Shown one piece after another: positions 24,560-34,125 of a DNA stretch of 64,000 bases. The stretch is taken from contig CAYUQO010000009.1 in NCBI GenBank assembly GCA_964446945.1, forward strand, positions 62,001 to 126,000. Direction: 5' to 3'. The DNA is from CAIYRG01 sp964446945 (GTDB lineage Bacteria > Pseudomonadota > Alphaproteobacteria > Micropepsales > Micropepsaceae). Position 1 is the stretch's first letter. Each line of letters begins with the position of its first letter. The translations under genes and the position numbers were made by a program. The notes beneath the pieces were generated by a model. It searched no databases. It saw nothing but the letters and a program-made list of their open reading frames with translations, and had not been told where the DNA came from.

Positions 24560-26206
24560 ATGAGCGCCACCCGCGAAAGCATGGAATTTGACGTCGTGAT
24601 CGTCGGCGCGGGGCCCGCAGGCCTCGCGGCGGCAATCCGGCTGAAGCAGCTGTCTCCGGACATCGGCGTCTGCGTGATCGAGAAGGGCTCGGAGGTTGGC
24701 GCCCATATTCTTTCCGGCGCCGTGATCGATCCTTGCGGCCTCAACACCCTCATTCCAGACTGGCGCGAGAAGGGCGCACCATTGGACACACCGGTCACGG
24801 ATGACCGGTTCTATTTTCTCACTTCTTCCGTGCGGCTGCGCATCCCGAATTTTCTGATGCCGCCGCTGATGAGCAATCACGGCAATTATATTGCCAGCCT
24901 CGGCCTGCTGTGCCGCTGGTTGGCAAAACAGGCCGAAGAACTCGGCGTGGAAATCTATCCCGGCATCGCCGGCGCCGACGTTGAAGTTGAAGCCGGAGGT
25001 GCGGTGGCCGGCGTGATCACCGGTGACCTCGGGCTTAAGCGCAATGGCGACCCTGGACCGAATTACACACCCGGCATGATCTTGCGCGGCAAATACACGC
25101 TGATCGCCGAAGGGGCACGCGGATCGCTGGCGAAGAACCTGATCGCGCAATTTGGTCTCGCACAGGGACATTCAGCGCAGACCTACGGTCTCGGTCTGAA
25201 AGAGCTGTGGGAATTGCCAAAGGACAGCCACCGGCCAGGGCTGGTGATGCACACTATGGGTTGGCCGTTGGACAGCCATACCGGCGGGGGATCCTTCATC
25301 TATCATTATGGCGCCAACCTCGCCGCGGTCGGATTTGTCGTTCATCTCGATTACGAAAATCCTTTCCTCTCGCCATTCGAGGAATTCCAGCGCTTCAAGA
25401 CCCATCCTTCCATCCGGCCGATGCTGAAGGGCGGACGGCGTATCGCCTATGGCGCGCGCGCGATCACCGAGGGTGGTTTGCAGGCCGTACCGAAACTCGC
25501 ATTTCCGGGCGGCGCGCTGATCGGTTGTGCCGCCGGCTTCGTCAATGTGCCGCGGATCAAAGGCAGCCATAATGCGATCCTGACCGGCATCTATGCCGCC
25601 GAAGCTGCATTCGATGCACTTCAGCAGGGCAGGGCAGGCGATGTGCTCGATGCATACGAACAAAGCTGGCGCACATCGCCGGTTTATCGCGAGTTGCGGC
25701 TGGTCAGGAATGTGAAGCCGCTCTGGGCGCGCTGGGGCACCATGGCCGGTGTGCCGCTGGGCGCGCTCGACATGTGGTGCAATCAGTTGCTGGGCTTCAG
25801 CCCGTTCGGAACATTGGCGGGGCGGGGACCGGATTACGCGCATCTGCAGCGGGCCGCAAAAGCCCGGCAAATCCACTATCCGAAGCCGGATGAAAAAATC
25901 AGTTTCGACCGGTTGTCGTCGGTTTTCCTGTCCGGCACGCGACACGACGAAGACGAACCGGTTCACCTCAAATTGACCGATCCGGACCTACCGGTGCGGG
26001 AGAATTTGCCTGTCTATGCAGAACCGGCGCAACGCTATTGTCCGGCAGGGGTGTTTGAAGTGATTACCGCCGATGGCGCGCCAAAATTCATCATTAATGC
26101 TGCGAACTGCGTCCACTGCAAAACCTGCGATATCAAGGATCCCGCGCAAAACATCACTTGGGTTCCGCCACAGGGTGGCGAGGGCCCGGCATACGGGATG
26201 ATGTGA
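24560..26206 (+). CDS. Electron-transfer flavoprotein-ubiquinone oxidoreductase
   Basis: The 548-residue protein passes electrons from reduced ETF (fatty-acid and amino-acid oxidation) to ubiquinone at the inner membrane. The FAD-binding VVIVGAGPAGLAAAIRL is at about 10-26. The C-terminal ferredoxin-like domain has the four cluster cysteines, CPAGVFEV then NCVHCKTCDIKDP. AGFVNVPRIKGSHNAI and the KIGEKGSEVGAHILSG-like N-terminal block are typical. Length matches the family. ATG at 24560 is chosen. Confidence 0.96.
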   Translation: MSATRESMEFDVVIVGAGPAGLAAAIRLKQLSPDIGVCVIEKGSEVGAHILSGAVIDPCGLNTLIPDWREKGAPLDTPVTDDRFYFLTSSVRLRIPNFLMPPLMSNHGNYIASLGLLCRWLAKQAEELGVEIYPGIAGADVEVEAGGAVAGVITGDLGLKRNGDPGPNYTPGMILRGKYTLIAEGARGSLAKNLIAQFGLAQGHSAQTYGLGLKELWELPKDSHRPGLVMHTMGWPLDSHTGGGSFIYHYGANLAAVGFVVHLDYENPFLSPFEEFQRFKTHPSIRPMLKGGRRIAYGARAITEGGLQAVPKLAFPGGALIGCAAGFVNVPRIKGSHNAILTGIYAAEAAFDALQQGRAGDVLDAYEQSWRTSPVYRELRLVRNVKPLWARWGTMAGVPLGALDMWCNQLLGFSPFGTLAGRGPDYAHLQRAAKARQIHYPKPDEKISFDRLSSVFLSGTRHDEDEPVHLKLTDPDLPVRENLPVYAEPAQRYCPAGVFEVITADGAPKFIINAANCVHCKTCDIKDPAQNITWVPPQGGEGPAYGMM

Positions 26207-26259
26207 CGCCGTATGCAAATGCAGCTATGATCTCGTCCGTCGAGAGGAAAGTCAGAACC

Positions 26260-28002
26260 GTGAAAATCAAAACAATATTGCTGTTGGCGGCAGGCTTGAG
26301 CGCAATGTCCCTGGCAGCGTGCAGCAGCACGGCCATGGTGGCGGCCAATCTGGCGCCGCGTGCCAGCAATCCGCCGGCTGCGAACGTGCTCGCCGGCACC
26401 TCGAGCTCACTGGCCGGGACTTACCTCGCGGGGAATTTCGCTGCGGCGGAAGGGGACGTGAAAGCCGCCACGGAATTCTATTCCGATACGCTGAAAGACG
26501 CGCCCGACAATGCCGACATCCTCGAACGCACGTTCCTGTTTGCTGCTGAAGGCGGCGACATGGGTCGCGCAGTCGCACTGGCCAATCGCGTCATCGCCAT
26601 CGATCCCGACAACCGGCCGGCACATCTCGTGCTGCAGGTTGGTGCGCTGACGAAGAAGGATTACGCCGCCGTCATCAAGGACGCGACGGCTCCTGCCAAC
26701 GGCCTGTTCGCGACGCTCACCAACAAGATCATGGAAGCCTGGGCGCGCGCGGGTTCGAAAGATATCGATGGTGCGCTGGCGGCGCTCGATTCACTCTCCA
26801 GTCAGCGCGGCGTGGACGGATTGCGCCTGATGCACACGGCGCTGATCCTCGATTATGCGGGCAGGGACAAGGAAGCCGAAGACGCCTACAACAAGGCGAT
26901 TGCCGCGATGGGCACGGGACCGCGCGGTACGGAGGCCTACGGCCGCTTCCTGTTGCGGCACGGCCGCGTCAACGATGCAAAGGCGCTGTTCGCCCGCGCC
27001 GATCGGGAAAACCGCGGCAATCCATTCGCGGAATGGGCGCTGAATGATCTCATCCCGATGAAAACTCCGGCGCCGCTGATCACGTCACCGGCGCAAGGCG
27101 TGGCGGAGGGCCTGTTCGGGATCGCGGCATCGCTGAACGACCAGCGCAGTACGGATGTAGCCATCCTCTATCTCAATCTCGCGCTGTATCTGCGCCCCGA
27201 TTTCGATCTTGGCCGGGTTCTGCTCGCGAGCCGATATGAGGCGATGGAGAGATTCGAGGTCGCCAACGCGATTTACACCGGCATTGCACCGGCTTCGCCC
27301 TATTACGCGATGACGCAGGTTCAGGCCGCGATCAATGACGGGCGGAATGGCAAACCGCAGGCCGGCATCATCAAATTGAAGGCTTTGTCGGCGAGTCAGC
27401 CGCAGGAAACCGATGTCTGGACGGCACTGGGTGATCTCTTCCGCAGTGCCGACCAATACAAGGAAGCTGCGGCCGCGTATGACAAGGCGATCGCCGGGAT
27501 TCCCCCGGGCGACCGGAGACTGACCGGGCTTTATTACGCGCGCGGTGTTTCATTCGAACGCTCCGACCGCTGGACGGATGCCGAGCGCGATTTCCAGGCC
27601 GCGCTGAAGATCAATCCCGATCGCGCCGACGTGCTGAATTATCTCGGCTTCAGCTGGATCGAGAAAGGTCAGCATCTCGATCAGGCCGTGCAGATGTTGG
27701 AGAAGGCCCGCGCGCTGCGTCCGATGGATGGCTTCATCGCCGACAGCGTGGGGTGGGCCTATTTCCGGCTTGGCCGATTCCAGGACGCGGTGCACACACT
27801 GGAAGAGGCGGTGCAATTGGCGCCCGGTGCAGCGGACGTGAATGATCATCTCGGCGACGCCTATTGGCGTGTCGGGCGCAAGATCGACGCCAAATATCAG
27901 TGGCAGCATGCGCTCGCGATGCAGCCGGATGCGAAGGAAAAGCCGATCCTCGAACGCAAGCTGCAATTCGGACTCGACGCGGTTTCCGCTTACGGGAAGT
28001 GA
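26260..28002 (+). CDS. TPR-repeat lipoprotein
   Basis: The 580-residue protein has a lipoprotein signal with lipobox LAAC (Cys21). The rest is mostly tetratricopeptide repeats, clearest near residues 415-565 (ADQYKEAAAAYDKAIA, WTDAERDFQAALKINPDRADVLNYLG, LDQAVQMLEKARALRP and FQDAVHTLEEAVQLAPGAADVNDHLGD). It is probably a periplasmic membrane-anchored scaffold; partners are unknown. GTG at 26260, preceded by GAGAGGAAAG, fits the lipoprotein signal; ATGs upstream (26227) would bury it. ispE starts 29 bp after its stop. Confidence 0.85.
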   Translation: MKIKTILLLAAGLSAMSLAACSSTAMVAANLAPRASNPPAANVLAGTSSSLAGTYLAGNFAAAEGDVKAATEFYSDTLKDAPDNADILERTFLFAAEGGDMGRAVALANRVIAIDPDNRPAHLVLQVGALTKKDYAAVIKDATAPANGLFATLTNKIMEAWARAGSKDIDGALAALDSLSSQRGVDGLRLMHTALILDYAGRDKEAEDAYNKAIAAMGTGPRGTEAYGRFLLRHGRVNDAKALFARADRENRGNPFAEWALNDLIPMKTPAPLITSPAQGVAEGLFGIAASLNDQRSTDVAILYLNLALYLRPDFDLGRVLLASRYEAMERFEVANAIYTGIAPASPYYAMTQVQAAINDGRNGKPQAGIIKLKALSASQPQETDVWTALGDLFRSADQYKEAAAAYDKAIAGIPPGDRRLTGLYYARGVSFERSDRWTDAERDFQAALKINPDRADVLNYLGFSWIEKGQHLDQAVQMLEKARALRPMDGFIADSVGWAYFRLGRFQDAVHTLEEAVQLAPGAADVNDHLGDAYWRVGRKIDAKYQWQHALAMQPDAKEKPILERKLQFGLDAVSAYGK

Positions 28003-28031
28003 ATCCCGTTCAGCGCGGCTATTCTGCCGTC

Positions 28032-28910
28032 ATGATTCGGATTGTGGCACCGGCGAAGATCAATCTGTTCCTGCACGTTGGCGAGCGCCGGCCAGACGGC
28101 TTTCACGACCTGCAAAGCCTGATCGGTTTTACCGAAGCCGGAGATCAGCTTGTGATTTCACCGGCGGCAGAGCTGTCACTCACGGTGACAGGTCCGTTTG
28201 CCCGCGCACTGCCGGCGAGCGACAACAATCTGGTGCTGAAAGCCGCCCGCGCATTGCAGCAGCAATCGCGCCGCACCGATGGCGCGGCGATTGTGCTGAC
28301 CAAGAATCTGCCGGTGGCGTCTGGAATCGGCGGCGGATCGGCCGATGCCGCGGCGGCATTGCGCGGCCTCGACAGGCTATGGGGGCTGAATTCGTCCCAG
28401 CAACAACTGCTCAAATTGGCGGCCGAACTTGGATCGGATGTTCCGGTGTGTCTGCTGTCAAAAACCTGCTGGGTTGAAGGGCGCGGGGAAATCCTGAGCC
28501 AACTGCCGTCACTGCCCCGAATGCCGGCAGTTCTGGTCAATCCCGGCGTCGCGGTTTCGACGCCTGCCGTGTTTGGTATGTTGAATGCGCGCAGCGGCAC
28601 CGGACGAAACAAGCCGGCAAAAGCGTTGGAAAGCCTCTGGGATGTGATCGGTTATCTCGGCGATGCTGGGAACGATCTGGAAGCACCGGCGTGCGAATTG
28701 GCGCCGGTGATTCAGGACGTGTTGAACGCGTTTGACCGCGAACCGGGTTGCGCATTGGCGGCGATGTCCGGAAGCGGCGCCACCTGTTTTGCGCTGTTTC
28801 ATGATCCGGATTTTGCCCGTGGCGCGGCGTCACGGATTGCGCAGGATCATCCCGAATGGTGGGTGTCGCTGACGCGCTTCGCCGGGCCCGAAATCGGCGA
28901 CCCGGTTTAG
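28032..28910 (+). CDS. ispE: 4-diphosphocytidyl-2-C-methyl-D-erythritol kinase
   Basis: The 292-residue GHMP kinase catalyses the fourth step of the MEP isoprenoid pathway. APAKINLFLHVGERRPDGFHDLQSL is the N-terminal signature. The ATP-binding loop is LPVASGIGGGSADAAAAL. The third GHMP motif, MSGSGATCFALF, is present. ATG at 28032 follows the TPR gene closely and is likely cotranscribed. Its end overlaps the convergent polyprenyl synthase gene by four bases, so two isoprenoid genes meet here. Confidence 0.96.
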   Translation: MIRIVAPAKINLFLHVGERRPDGFHDLQSLIGFTEAGDQLVISPAAELSLTVTGPFARALPASDNNLVLKAARALQQQSRRTDGAAIVLTKNLPVASGIGGGSADAAAALRGLDRLWGLNSSQQQLLKLAAELGSDVPVCLLSKTCWVEGRGEILSQLPSLPRMPAVLVNPGVAVSTPAVFGMLNARSGTGRNKPAKALESLWDVIGYLGDAGNDLEAPACELAPVIQDVLNAFDREPGCALAAMSGSGATCFALFHDPDFARGAASRIAQDHPEWWVSLTRFAGPEIGDPV

Positions 28911-29926
28911 TACACTCTATCGACCACGAAATTGGCGACGTCGGCCAGCGCCGAGTGGATCGGCGAGTCGGCGCAAACCTCGAGCGCTTCACGCGCGGCG
29001 CGGGCATAGGAACGAGCCCGCTCAATCGTCTCGGCCAGTGAGCCGCCGCGTTCCAGAATCTCGATTGCATGCGAAAGATCGCCTTCTTCCTGGAAGCCGA
29101 CCTCGATGGTCTTGCGCCAGAAACGGCGTTCCTCATCACCGGCACGGGAAAGGGAAAGTATGACCGGCAAAGTGACCTTCGACTCGCGGAAATCGTCGCC
29201 GACGGATTTGCCCATTACCGCCTGCCGGCCGGAATAGTCGAGAGCGTCGTCGACGAGCTGGAATGCAATTCCCAGATTGTGACCGTAGTCGCGCATGGCT
29301 TCCGTCTGGCGCACAGGGGCCCCGGCGGCATGTGCGCCGGCCTCGGCGGCCGCGGCAAACAAAGCCGCGGTCTTGGCCGAGATCACCTTGAGATATTGCT
29401 CCTCGCCGATCGCCAGATTGCGCGACAGGCGCAGTTGAAGAACTTCGCCTTCTGCGATGACCGCCGAAGCATTGGCGAGAATTGCCAGCACGATGGTCGA
29501 TCCGACTTCGACCATGAGCTGGAACGCCCGGCTGAACAGGAAGTCGCCGACCAGGATGCTTGGCTTGTTACCCCAAAGCGTGTTGGCGGCGGGACGCCCG
29601 CGCCGGAGCATGCTCTCGTCCACCACGTCGTCGTGCAGCAGGGTTGCGGTGTGGATGAATTCGACCGCGGCGGCGAGCTTAATGTGCCCATCGCCCGAAC
29701 AGTTGAATTGGCGGGCGGAAGCAAGCGTGATCAGGGGCCGCAGCCGCTTGCCCCCGGAATCGACCAGATGGCGCGCAAGGTCCGGGATCAGCGCCGCTTC
29801 GCTGAGCATCCGCGAGTGAATCACGCGATCGACCGCGGCCAGATCATCGCCGGCCAATAAAGCGAGCCGCTCCACCGGGTTTTCCGGCGGGGCCAGGGGA
29901 GCGATCTCGCGCACAATGTTATCCAT
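28907..29926 (-). CDS. ispB: Long-chain polyprenyl diphosphate synthase
   Basis: The 339-residue trans-prenyltransferase has both aspartate-rich motifs: LLHDDVVDES (Asp99, Asp100, Asp103) and FQLVDDALDYSG near 233. GGKRLRPLITL is the isopentenyl diphosphate-binding block. It elongates farnesyl diphosphate to an octa- or decaprenyl chain for ubiquinone. The chain length cannot be read with certainty. ATG at 29926 is used; there is an N-terminal hydrophilic extension of about 30 residues. Confidence 0.93.
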   Translation of the reverse strand: MDNIVREIAPLAPPENPVERLALLAGDDLAAVDRVIHSRMLSEAALIPDLARHLVDSGGKRLRPLITLASARQFNCSGDGHIKLAAAVEFIHTATLLHDDVVDESMLRRGRPAANTLWGNKPSILVGDFLFSRAFQLMVEVGSTIVLAILANASAVIAEGEVLQLRLSRNLAIGEEQYLKVISAKTAALFAAAAEAGAHAAGAPVRQTEAMRDYGHNLGIAFQLVDDALDYSGRQAVMGKSVGDDFRESKVTLPVILSLSRAGDEERRFWRKTIEVGFQEEGDLSHAIEILERGGSLAETIERARSYARAAREALEVCADSPIHSALADVANFVVDRVY

Positions 29927-30024
29927 AGCGGCTTGCCGCCCCGAATTATTCGCGTCATTTAGAGAAAGGCCCCGATGCCGGTCAAGAAATCGTCGTAAAC
30001 TTGGCAGGTGAGGGCGGGACGGCC

Positions 30025-30246
30025 ATGAAAGAGCTCTTACGCACCAACAACTTCGTCTACATGTCCTATGCCCAGGCAGTTCTGCAGGACGCCGGCATCG
30101 AGAGCCTGGTGTTCGACAGCCATATGAGCGTCATGGAAGGCAGCCTGGGGGTGCTTCCGCGCCGGTTGATGGTTGCGGATTTTGATCTCGTGCGGGCGAA
30201 AAAGCTGCTGGACGAGGCTGAGCCACCGAATCCCGAGTGGACGTGA
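30025..30246 (+). CDS. DUF2007 family small protein
   Basis: The 73-residue protein matches the DUF2007 (putative signal-transducing) family: LLRTNNFVYMSYAQAVLQDAGIESLVFD, then LMVADFDLVRAKKLLDEAE. The fold resembles a small PII-like/ACT-like domain, but no function is established. ATG at 30025 is preferred over GTG at 30001. It overlaps the following methylase gene by ten bases, which implies coupled translation; the two genes are neighbours in many alphaproteobacteria. Confidence 0.82.
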   Translation: MKELLRTNNFVYMSYAQAVLQDAGIESLVFDSHMSVMEGSLGVLPRRLMVADFDLVRAKKLLDEAEPPNPEWT

Positions 30247-30965
30247 CCGCCGGTTATACGGTCGACCGGTTCCTCGACGGGCGGATTACTGCCGCGCAGC
30301 CGAAAGCCGGCTTTCGCGCCGGCCACGACACGGTTCTGATTGCCGCAGCCGTGCCGTCGGGCCGGAAAGTTCTCGAACTTGGTTCGGGCGCGGGCATTGC
30401 CAGCCTTTGTTACGCACACCGGGTGCCGGACGCGGAAGTCCTCGGCATTGAAATCGATCCGGATCTGGTTGCGATGGCGAGCGAAAATGCCGCACACAAT
30501 GGCATGGCCGGCCGGGTGCAGTTCGCGTTGCGTGATGCGCGCATGTTTGTCAGTCCCGCATCAGAGTTCGATCAGGTTTTCTTCAATCCGCCATTCCATT
30601 CTCCGGAAGGAACTGTATCGGCCAATCCGGCGCTCGAACGGGCCAAACGGGATTCGGACAGCGCCATTGCAGCGTGGACGAAAACCGCCTTGGCTGCCGT
30701 GCGCCACAATGGAAGCGTGACGGCAATCCTGCGTGCCGACCGGGTGCAGGACATGATCGCAGCGGCAGCAGGTCACGCGGCGAGTGTGTTTCCGTTGATT
30801 CCGCGATTGGGAGTTGCGCCGAAGCGCGTCATCGTTTCGGTCAATGCCGGTGGACCAGAGCGCGTGAAAACCTGTTCAGGCCTGGTGCTTCACCGCAGCG
30901 ACGGCGGGGCAACTCCGGAAGCCGACGCAATTCTGCGCGGCGGCGGTGCGTTGCCGATCGCGTGA
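30237..30965 (+). CDS. TrmN6-like N6-adenine tRNA methyltransferase
   Basis: The 242-residue protein is a class I methyltransferase with motif I VLELGSGAGIASLCYA and catalytic NPPF (in VFFNPPFHSPEG), the N6-adenine signature. The AGFRAGHDTVLIAAAVP N-terminus is typical of the tRNA1(Val) A37 methylase family (TrmN6/YfiC). It probably methylates A37 of a valine tRNA. GTG at 30237 overlaps the DUF2007 stop. A decayed cytochrome-like fragment on the other strand abuts its 3' end. Confidence 0.85.
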   Translation: MDVTAGYTVDRFLDGRITAAQPKAGFRAGHDTVLIAAAVPSGRKVLELGSGAGIASLCYAHRVPDAEVLGIEIDPDLVAMASENAAHNGMAGRVQFALRDARMFVSPASEFDQVFFNPPFHSPEGTVSANPALERAKRDSDSAIAAWTKTALAAVRHNGSVTAILRADRVQDMIAAAAGHAASVFPLIPRLGVAPKRVIVSVNAGGPERVKTCSGLVLHRSDGGATPEADAILRGGGALPIA

Positions 30966-30966
30966 A

Positions 30967-31078
30967 TCAAAGCGTCTTCAGATATTCCAGCAGAGCGGTT
31001 TTGTCCGCATTCGGTAGATTGGTGCCGAACATGTTTCCGCGTGTGGCTGTGCTTGACCGCCACGGCGGCTGACGGCTA
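30967..31078 (-). pseudogene. Possible C-terminal remnant of a c-type cytochrome
   Basis: On the minus strand this stretch reads RGNMFGTNLPNADKTALLEYLKTL and a stop, which looks like the final helix of a cytochrome c-like domain (compare FGxNLPxADKxALIEYLKTL endings). No haem-binding CxxCH or start precedes it within the gap before glyQ. I interpret it as a fragment of a lost gene; the similarity is short and from memory. Confidence 0.35.
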
Positions 31079-31105
31079 GAGCAGGCTGAGCTTCCGAGAA
31101 CAACC

Positions 31106-32005
31106 GTGCCACCAGTTTCCGAAAAACCGGCGACGTTTCAGGACCTGATCCTGACGCTGCAAAATTTCTGGGCGAAGCAGGGATGCCTGATCCTTCAGCC
31201 CTACGACATGGAAGTGGGCGCCGGTACTTCGCATCCTGCGACGACATTGCGCGCGCTCGGGCCGCGTCCGTGGAAGGCTGCCTATGTCCAGCCGTCACGC
31301 CGGCCGAAGGATGGGCGCTATGGGGAAAATCCCAACCGTTTGCAGCATTATTATCAATACCAGGTGGTGCTGAAGCCTTCGCCCGAGGACGTCCAGGAGA
31401 TTTATCTGCAAAGCCTAGCGACGCTCGGCATCGATCCGCTCGCCCATGACATCCGTTTTGTTGAAGACGATTGGGAAAACCCGACTCTCGGCGCCTGGGG
31501 CCTGGGCTGGGAGGTCTGGTGCGACGGGATGGAAGTGACGCAGTTCACCTATTTCCAGCAGGTCGGCGGGATCGACTGTTCTCCGGTCTCAGCCGAACTG
31601 ACCTACGGGCTTGAGCGGCTCGCAATGTATGTTCAGGGGGTCGAGAATGTTTACGACCTGCGCTTCAATGGGCAATTCCTGTATGGCGAGGTCTTCCATC
31701 AGGCTGAGCGGGAATATTCCGCCTACAATTTCGAGCAGGCGACGACCGAAATCCTGTTCCGGCATTTCGCCGATGCGGAGCAGGAGTGCAAACATCTGCT
31801 CGGCGCGGGGCTTGCGCTTCCCGCTTACGACCAGTGTCTCAAGGCCAGTCACAATTTCAATCTGCTGGACGCGCGCGGCGTGATCAGCGTGACGGAGCGC
31901 GCAGCCTATATCGGCCGCGTCAGGGTTCTGGCGAAAGCATGTTGCGAAGCCTGGCTCGCCAGCGGTCAGGGTGAATATCCGGCCCGGCAGGCGGCGAATG
32001 CCTGA
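31106..32005 (+). CDS. glyQ: Glycyl-tRNA synthetase alpha subunit
   Basis: The 299-residue alpha chain of the alpha2-beta2 class II synthetase activates glycine. TFQDLILTLQNFWAKQGCLILQPYDMEVGAGT is the start of the catalytic domain; later landmarks are RPKDGRYGENPNRLQHYYQYQV and WEVWCDGMEVTQFTYFQQ. GTG at 31106 is the likely start. It overlaps glyS by eight bases. Confidence 0.97.
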   Translation: MPPVSEKPATFQDLILTLQNFWAKQGCLILQPYDMEVGAGTSHPATTLRALGPRPWKAAYVQPSRRPKDGRYGENPNRLQHYYQYQVVLKPSPEDVQEIYLQSLATLGIDPLAHDIRFVEDDWENPTLGAWGLGWEVWCDGMEVTQFTYFQQVGGIDCSPVSAELTYGLERLAMYVQGVENVYDLRFNGQFLYGEVFHQAEREYSAYNFEQATTEILFRHFADAEQECKHLLGAGLALPAYDQCLKASHNFNLLDARGVISVTERAAYIGRVRVLAKACCEAWLASGQGEYPARQAANA

Positions 32006-34067
32006 TCTTCTGCTGGAGTTGCTCTCGGAAGAAATTCCCGCGCGGATGCAGGTCAGGGCCGCGAAGGAATTGGAGCGCCTGCTCGTGGGCGGTTTGTCCG
32101 ATCGCGGTCTGCTGTTCGAATCGGTCCGCAGCTTTGCCGGCCCGCGGCGGTTGACGCTTGCGATCGGCGGATTGCCGGGACAGCAGTCGGACCGGGTTGA
32201 AGAGAAAAAGGGCCCGCGGGTTGGGGCACCCGAAAAAGCCGTCCAGGGATTCCTGAAATCTGCCGGTGTGACTCTGCAACAATGCGAAACGCGCAGCGAT
32301 GACAAGGGACAGTTCTATATTGCGTCGATCACCCGCAAAGGCCGGGCAACGGCGGATGTTCTTGCCGAGCTGATACCGGAAGCGATCGCAAAGCTGCCCT
32401 GGCCGAAATCCATGCGCTGGGGCAGCGGCACATTCCGCTGGGTGCGTCCGCTGCATTCGATCGTGGCGACGTTCGAAGGGGAAGTGGTTTCGTTCGAAAT
32501 CGCGGGCCTCCGCAGCGGCAATACCAGCCGCGGCCATCGTTTTCTTGCGCCTGACCCATTCGAAGTGCGCCACTTCGAAGATTATGAAACAAAGTTGCGC
32601 AAGGCGTTTGTCATCATTGACCACGGCGAGCGACGCGAAATCATTGTTAACGAGGCGCGGCAAAAAGCCTTTGCCTTGGGTATGGAACCAGTTGGCGACG
32701 AAGCGCTTTTTGACGAGGTTGCGGGGCTGGTCGAATGGCCCACGGTGCTGATCGGCACCATCGCGCCCGAGTTCATGGAGTTGCCGGCGGAAATTCTGCA
32801 ACTGTCGATGCGCACCCATCAGAAATATTTACCGCTCAGACATATGGACGACGGTCGGCTGGCGGACCGCTTTGCCGTCGTGACGAACATGATCGCGGCG
32901 GACGGGGGCAAGGAGATCGTCCACGGAAACGAGCGCGTCCTGCGTCCACGATTGTCGGACGCCAAATTCTTCTGGGAGCATGACCGCAAACGCAGTCTGG
33001 AATCGCGTGTGTCCCTGCTGAAGCAGGTGGTTTTTCACGCCCGGCTCGGCACCCAGTTCGATCGGGTCAACCGGATCGTGGCGCTTGCGGTGGAAATCGC
33101 GCGCCGGATTGGTGCGGATGTCAAACTCGCCGAACGCTCCGCACTGTTGTGCAAGTCGGATTTGACCACCGATGTGGTTGGCGAATTTCCCGAACTTCAG
33201 GGCGTGATGGGCCGCTATTACGCCCTGCATGATGGCGAGGCCCAGGAAGTCGCCACCGCGATTTTCGAACACTACAAACCGGCGGGCCCTTCCGACCGGC
33301 TGCCATCCATTCCAGTTTCTATGGCGGTGGCACTTGCCGACAAACTCGACCTTCTGACCGGTTTGTTCGCAGCAGGCGAGAAGCCGAGCGGTTCGGGTGA
33401 TCCGTATGCGCTTCGGCGCGCCGCCCTCGGTGTCGTGCGAATTGTCCTGGAGAACCGCTTGCGGCTGCCGCTGGCGCCAATTGTTCGCGAACATCTGGCG
33501 CGGCTTGCCGCGGGTCATGTGCGGATTGAGGCGCTTGACGCGGTTGCGGGCGAGATCCTGTCCTTCTTTGTCGAACGGCTCGAGGCCGCTTTGCGCGACC
33601 GCGGCGTTCGTCACGATTTGATCATGGCCGTATTTGCCTTGAGCGGTGAGGACGATCTGGTTCTGCTTGTCGACCGGGTCGAGGCGCTGAAGGTGTTCCT
33701 CGCTTCCGATGATGGCGCCAATCTGCTGACCGGTTATCGTCGGGCGGCAAATATTCTCAGGATCGAGGAGAAGAAGGACAAGGCGTCCTATCGCGGTATT
33801 CCCGAATCGCTGCAACAGGAAGAAGAGCGTGAACTGCACGCCTCCCTGATCCACGCCAAAGTGGAAGCGGCTAAAGCGTTAAGCCAGGAAGATTTCGCAG
33901 GAGCAATGTCGGCCTGTGCCCGCTTGCGCGCTCCGGTGGACCGGTTTTTCGACCATGTCACGGTCAACGCTGCCGATGCAGCATTGCGGGTCAGCCGCTT
34001 GAAGCTGCTCTCGCAAATTGTCGAAACCGCGCACCAGGTTGCCGATTTCTCGAAAATCGAGGGCTAA
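31998..34067 (+). CDS. glyS: Glycyl-tRNA synthetase beta subunit
   Basis: The 689-residue beta chain binds tRNA-Gly. MPDLLLELLSEEIPARMQ is the standard N-terminus, with PRRLTLAI, KSMRWG and SMRTHQKYLPL blocks following. The ALADKLDLLTGLF and GSGDPYALRRAALG segments belong to the HD-like middle domain, and an anticodon-binding region ends the protein. ATG at 31998 is inside glyQ, so the two subunits are translationally coupled. Confidence 0.97.
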   Translation: MPDLLLELLSEEIPARMQVRAAKELERLLVGGLSDRGLLFESVRSFAGPRRLTLAIGGLPGQQSDRVEEKKGPRVGAPEKAVQGFLKSAGVTLQQCETRSDDKGQFYIASITRKGRATADVLAELIPEAIAKLPWPKSMRWGSGTFRWVRPLHSIVATFEGEVVSFEIAGLRSGNTSRGHRFLAPDPFEVRHFEDYETKLRKAFVIIDHGERREIIVNEARQKAFALGMEPVGDEALFDEVAGLVEWPTVLIGTIAPEFMELPAEILQLSMRTHQKYLPLRHMDDGRLADRFAVVTNMIAADGGKEIVHGNERVLRPRLSDAKFFWEHDRKRSLESRVSLLKQVVFHARLGTQFDRVNRIVALAVEIARRIGADVKLAERSALLCKSDLTTDVVGEFPELQGVMGRYYALHDGEAQEVATAIFEHYKPAGPSDRLPSIPVSMAVALADKLDLLTGLFAAGEKPSGSGDPYALRRAALGVVRIVLENRLRLPLAPIVREHLARLAAGHVRIEALDAVAGEILSFFVERLEAALRDRGVRHDLIMAVFALSGEDDLVLLVDRVEALKVFLASDDGANLLTGYRRAANILRIEEKKDKASYRGIPESLQQEEERELHASLIHAKVEAAKALSQEDFAGAMSACARLRAPVDRFFDHVTVNAADAALRVSRLKLLSQIVETAHQVADFSKIEG

Positions 34068-34125
34068 ACCGTCGAGTTGTGCGTTCCGCAGTTCACAATC
34101 CGGATTGGGTACAGGACCAAAGTCA

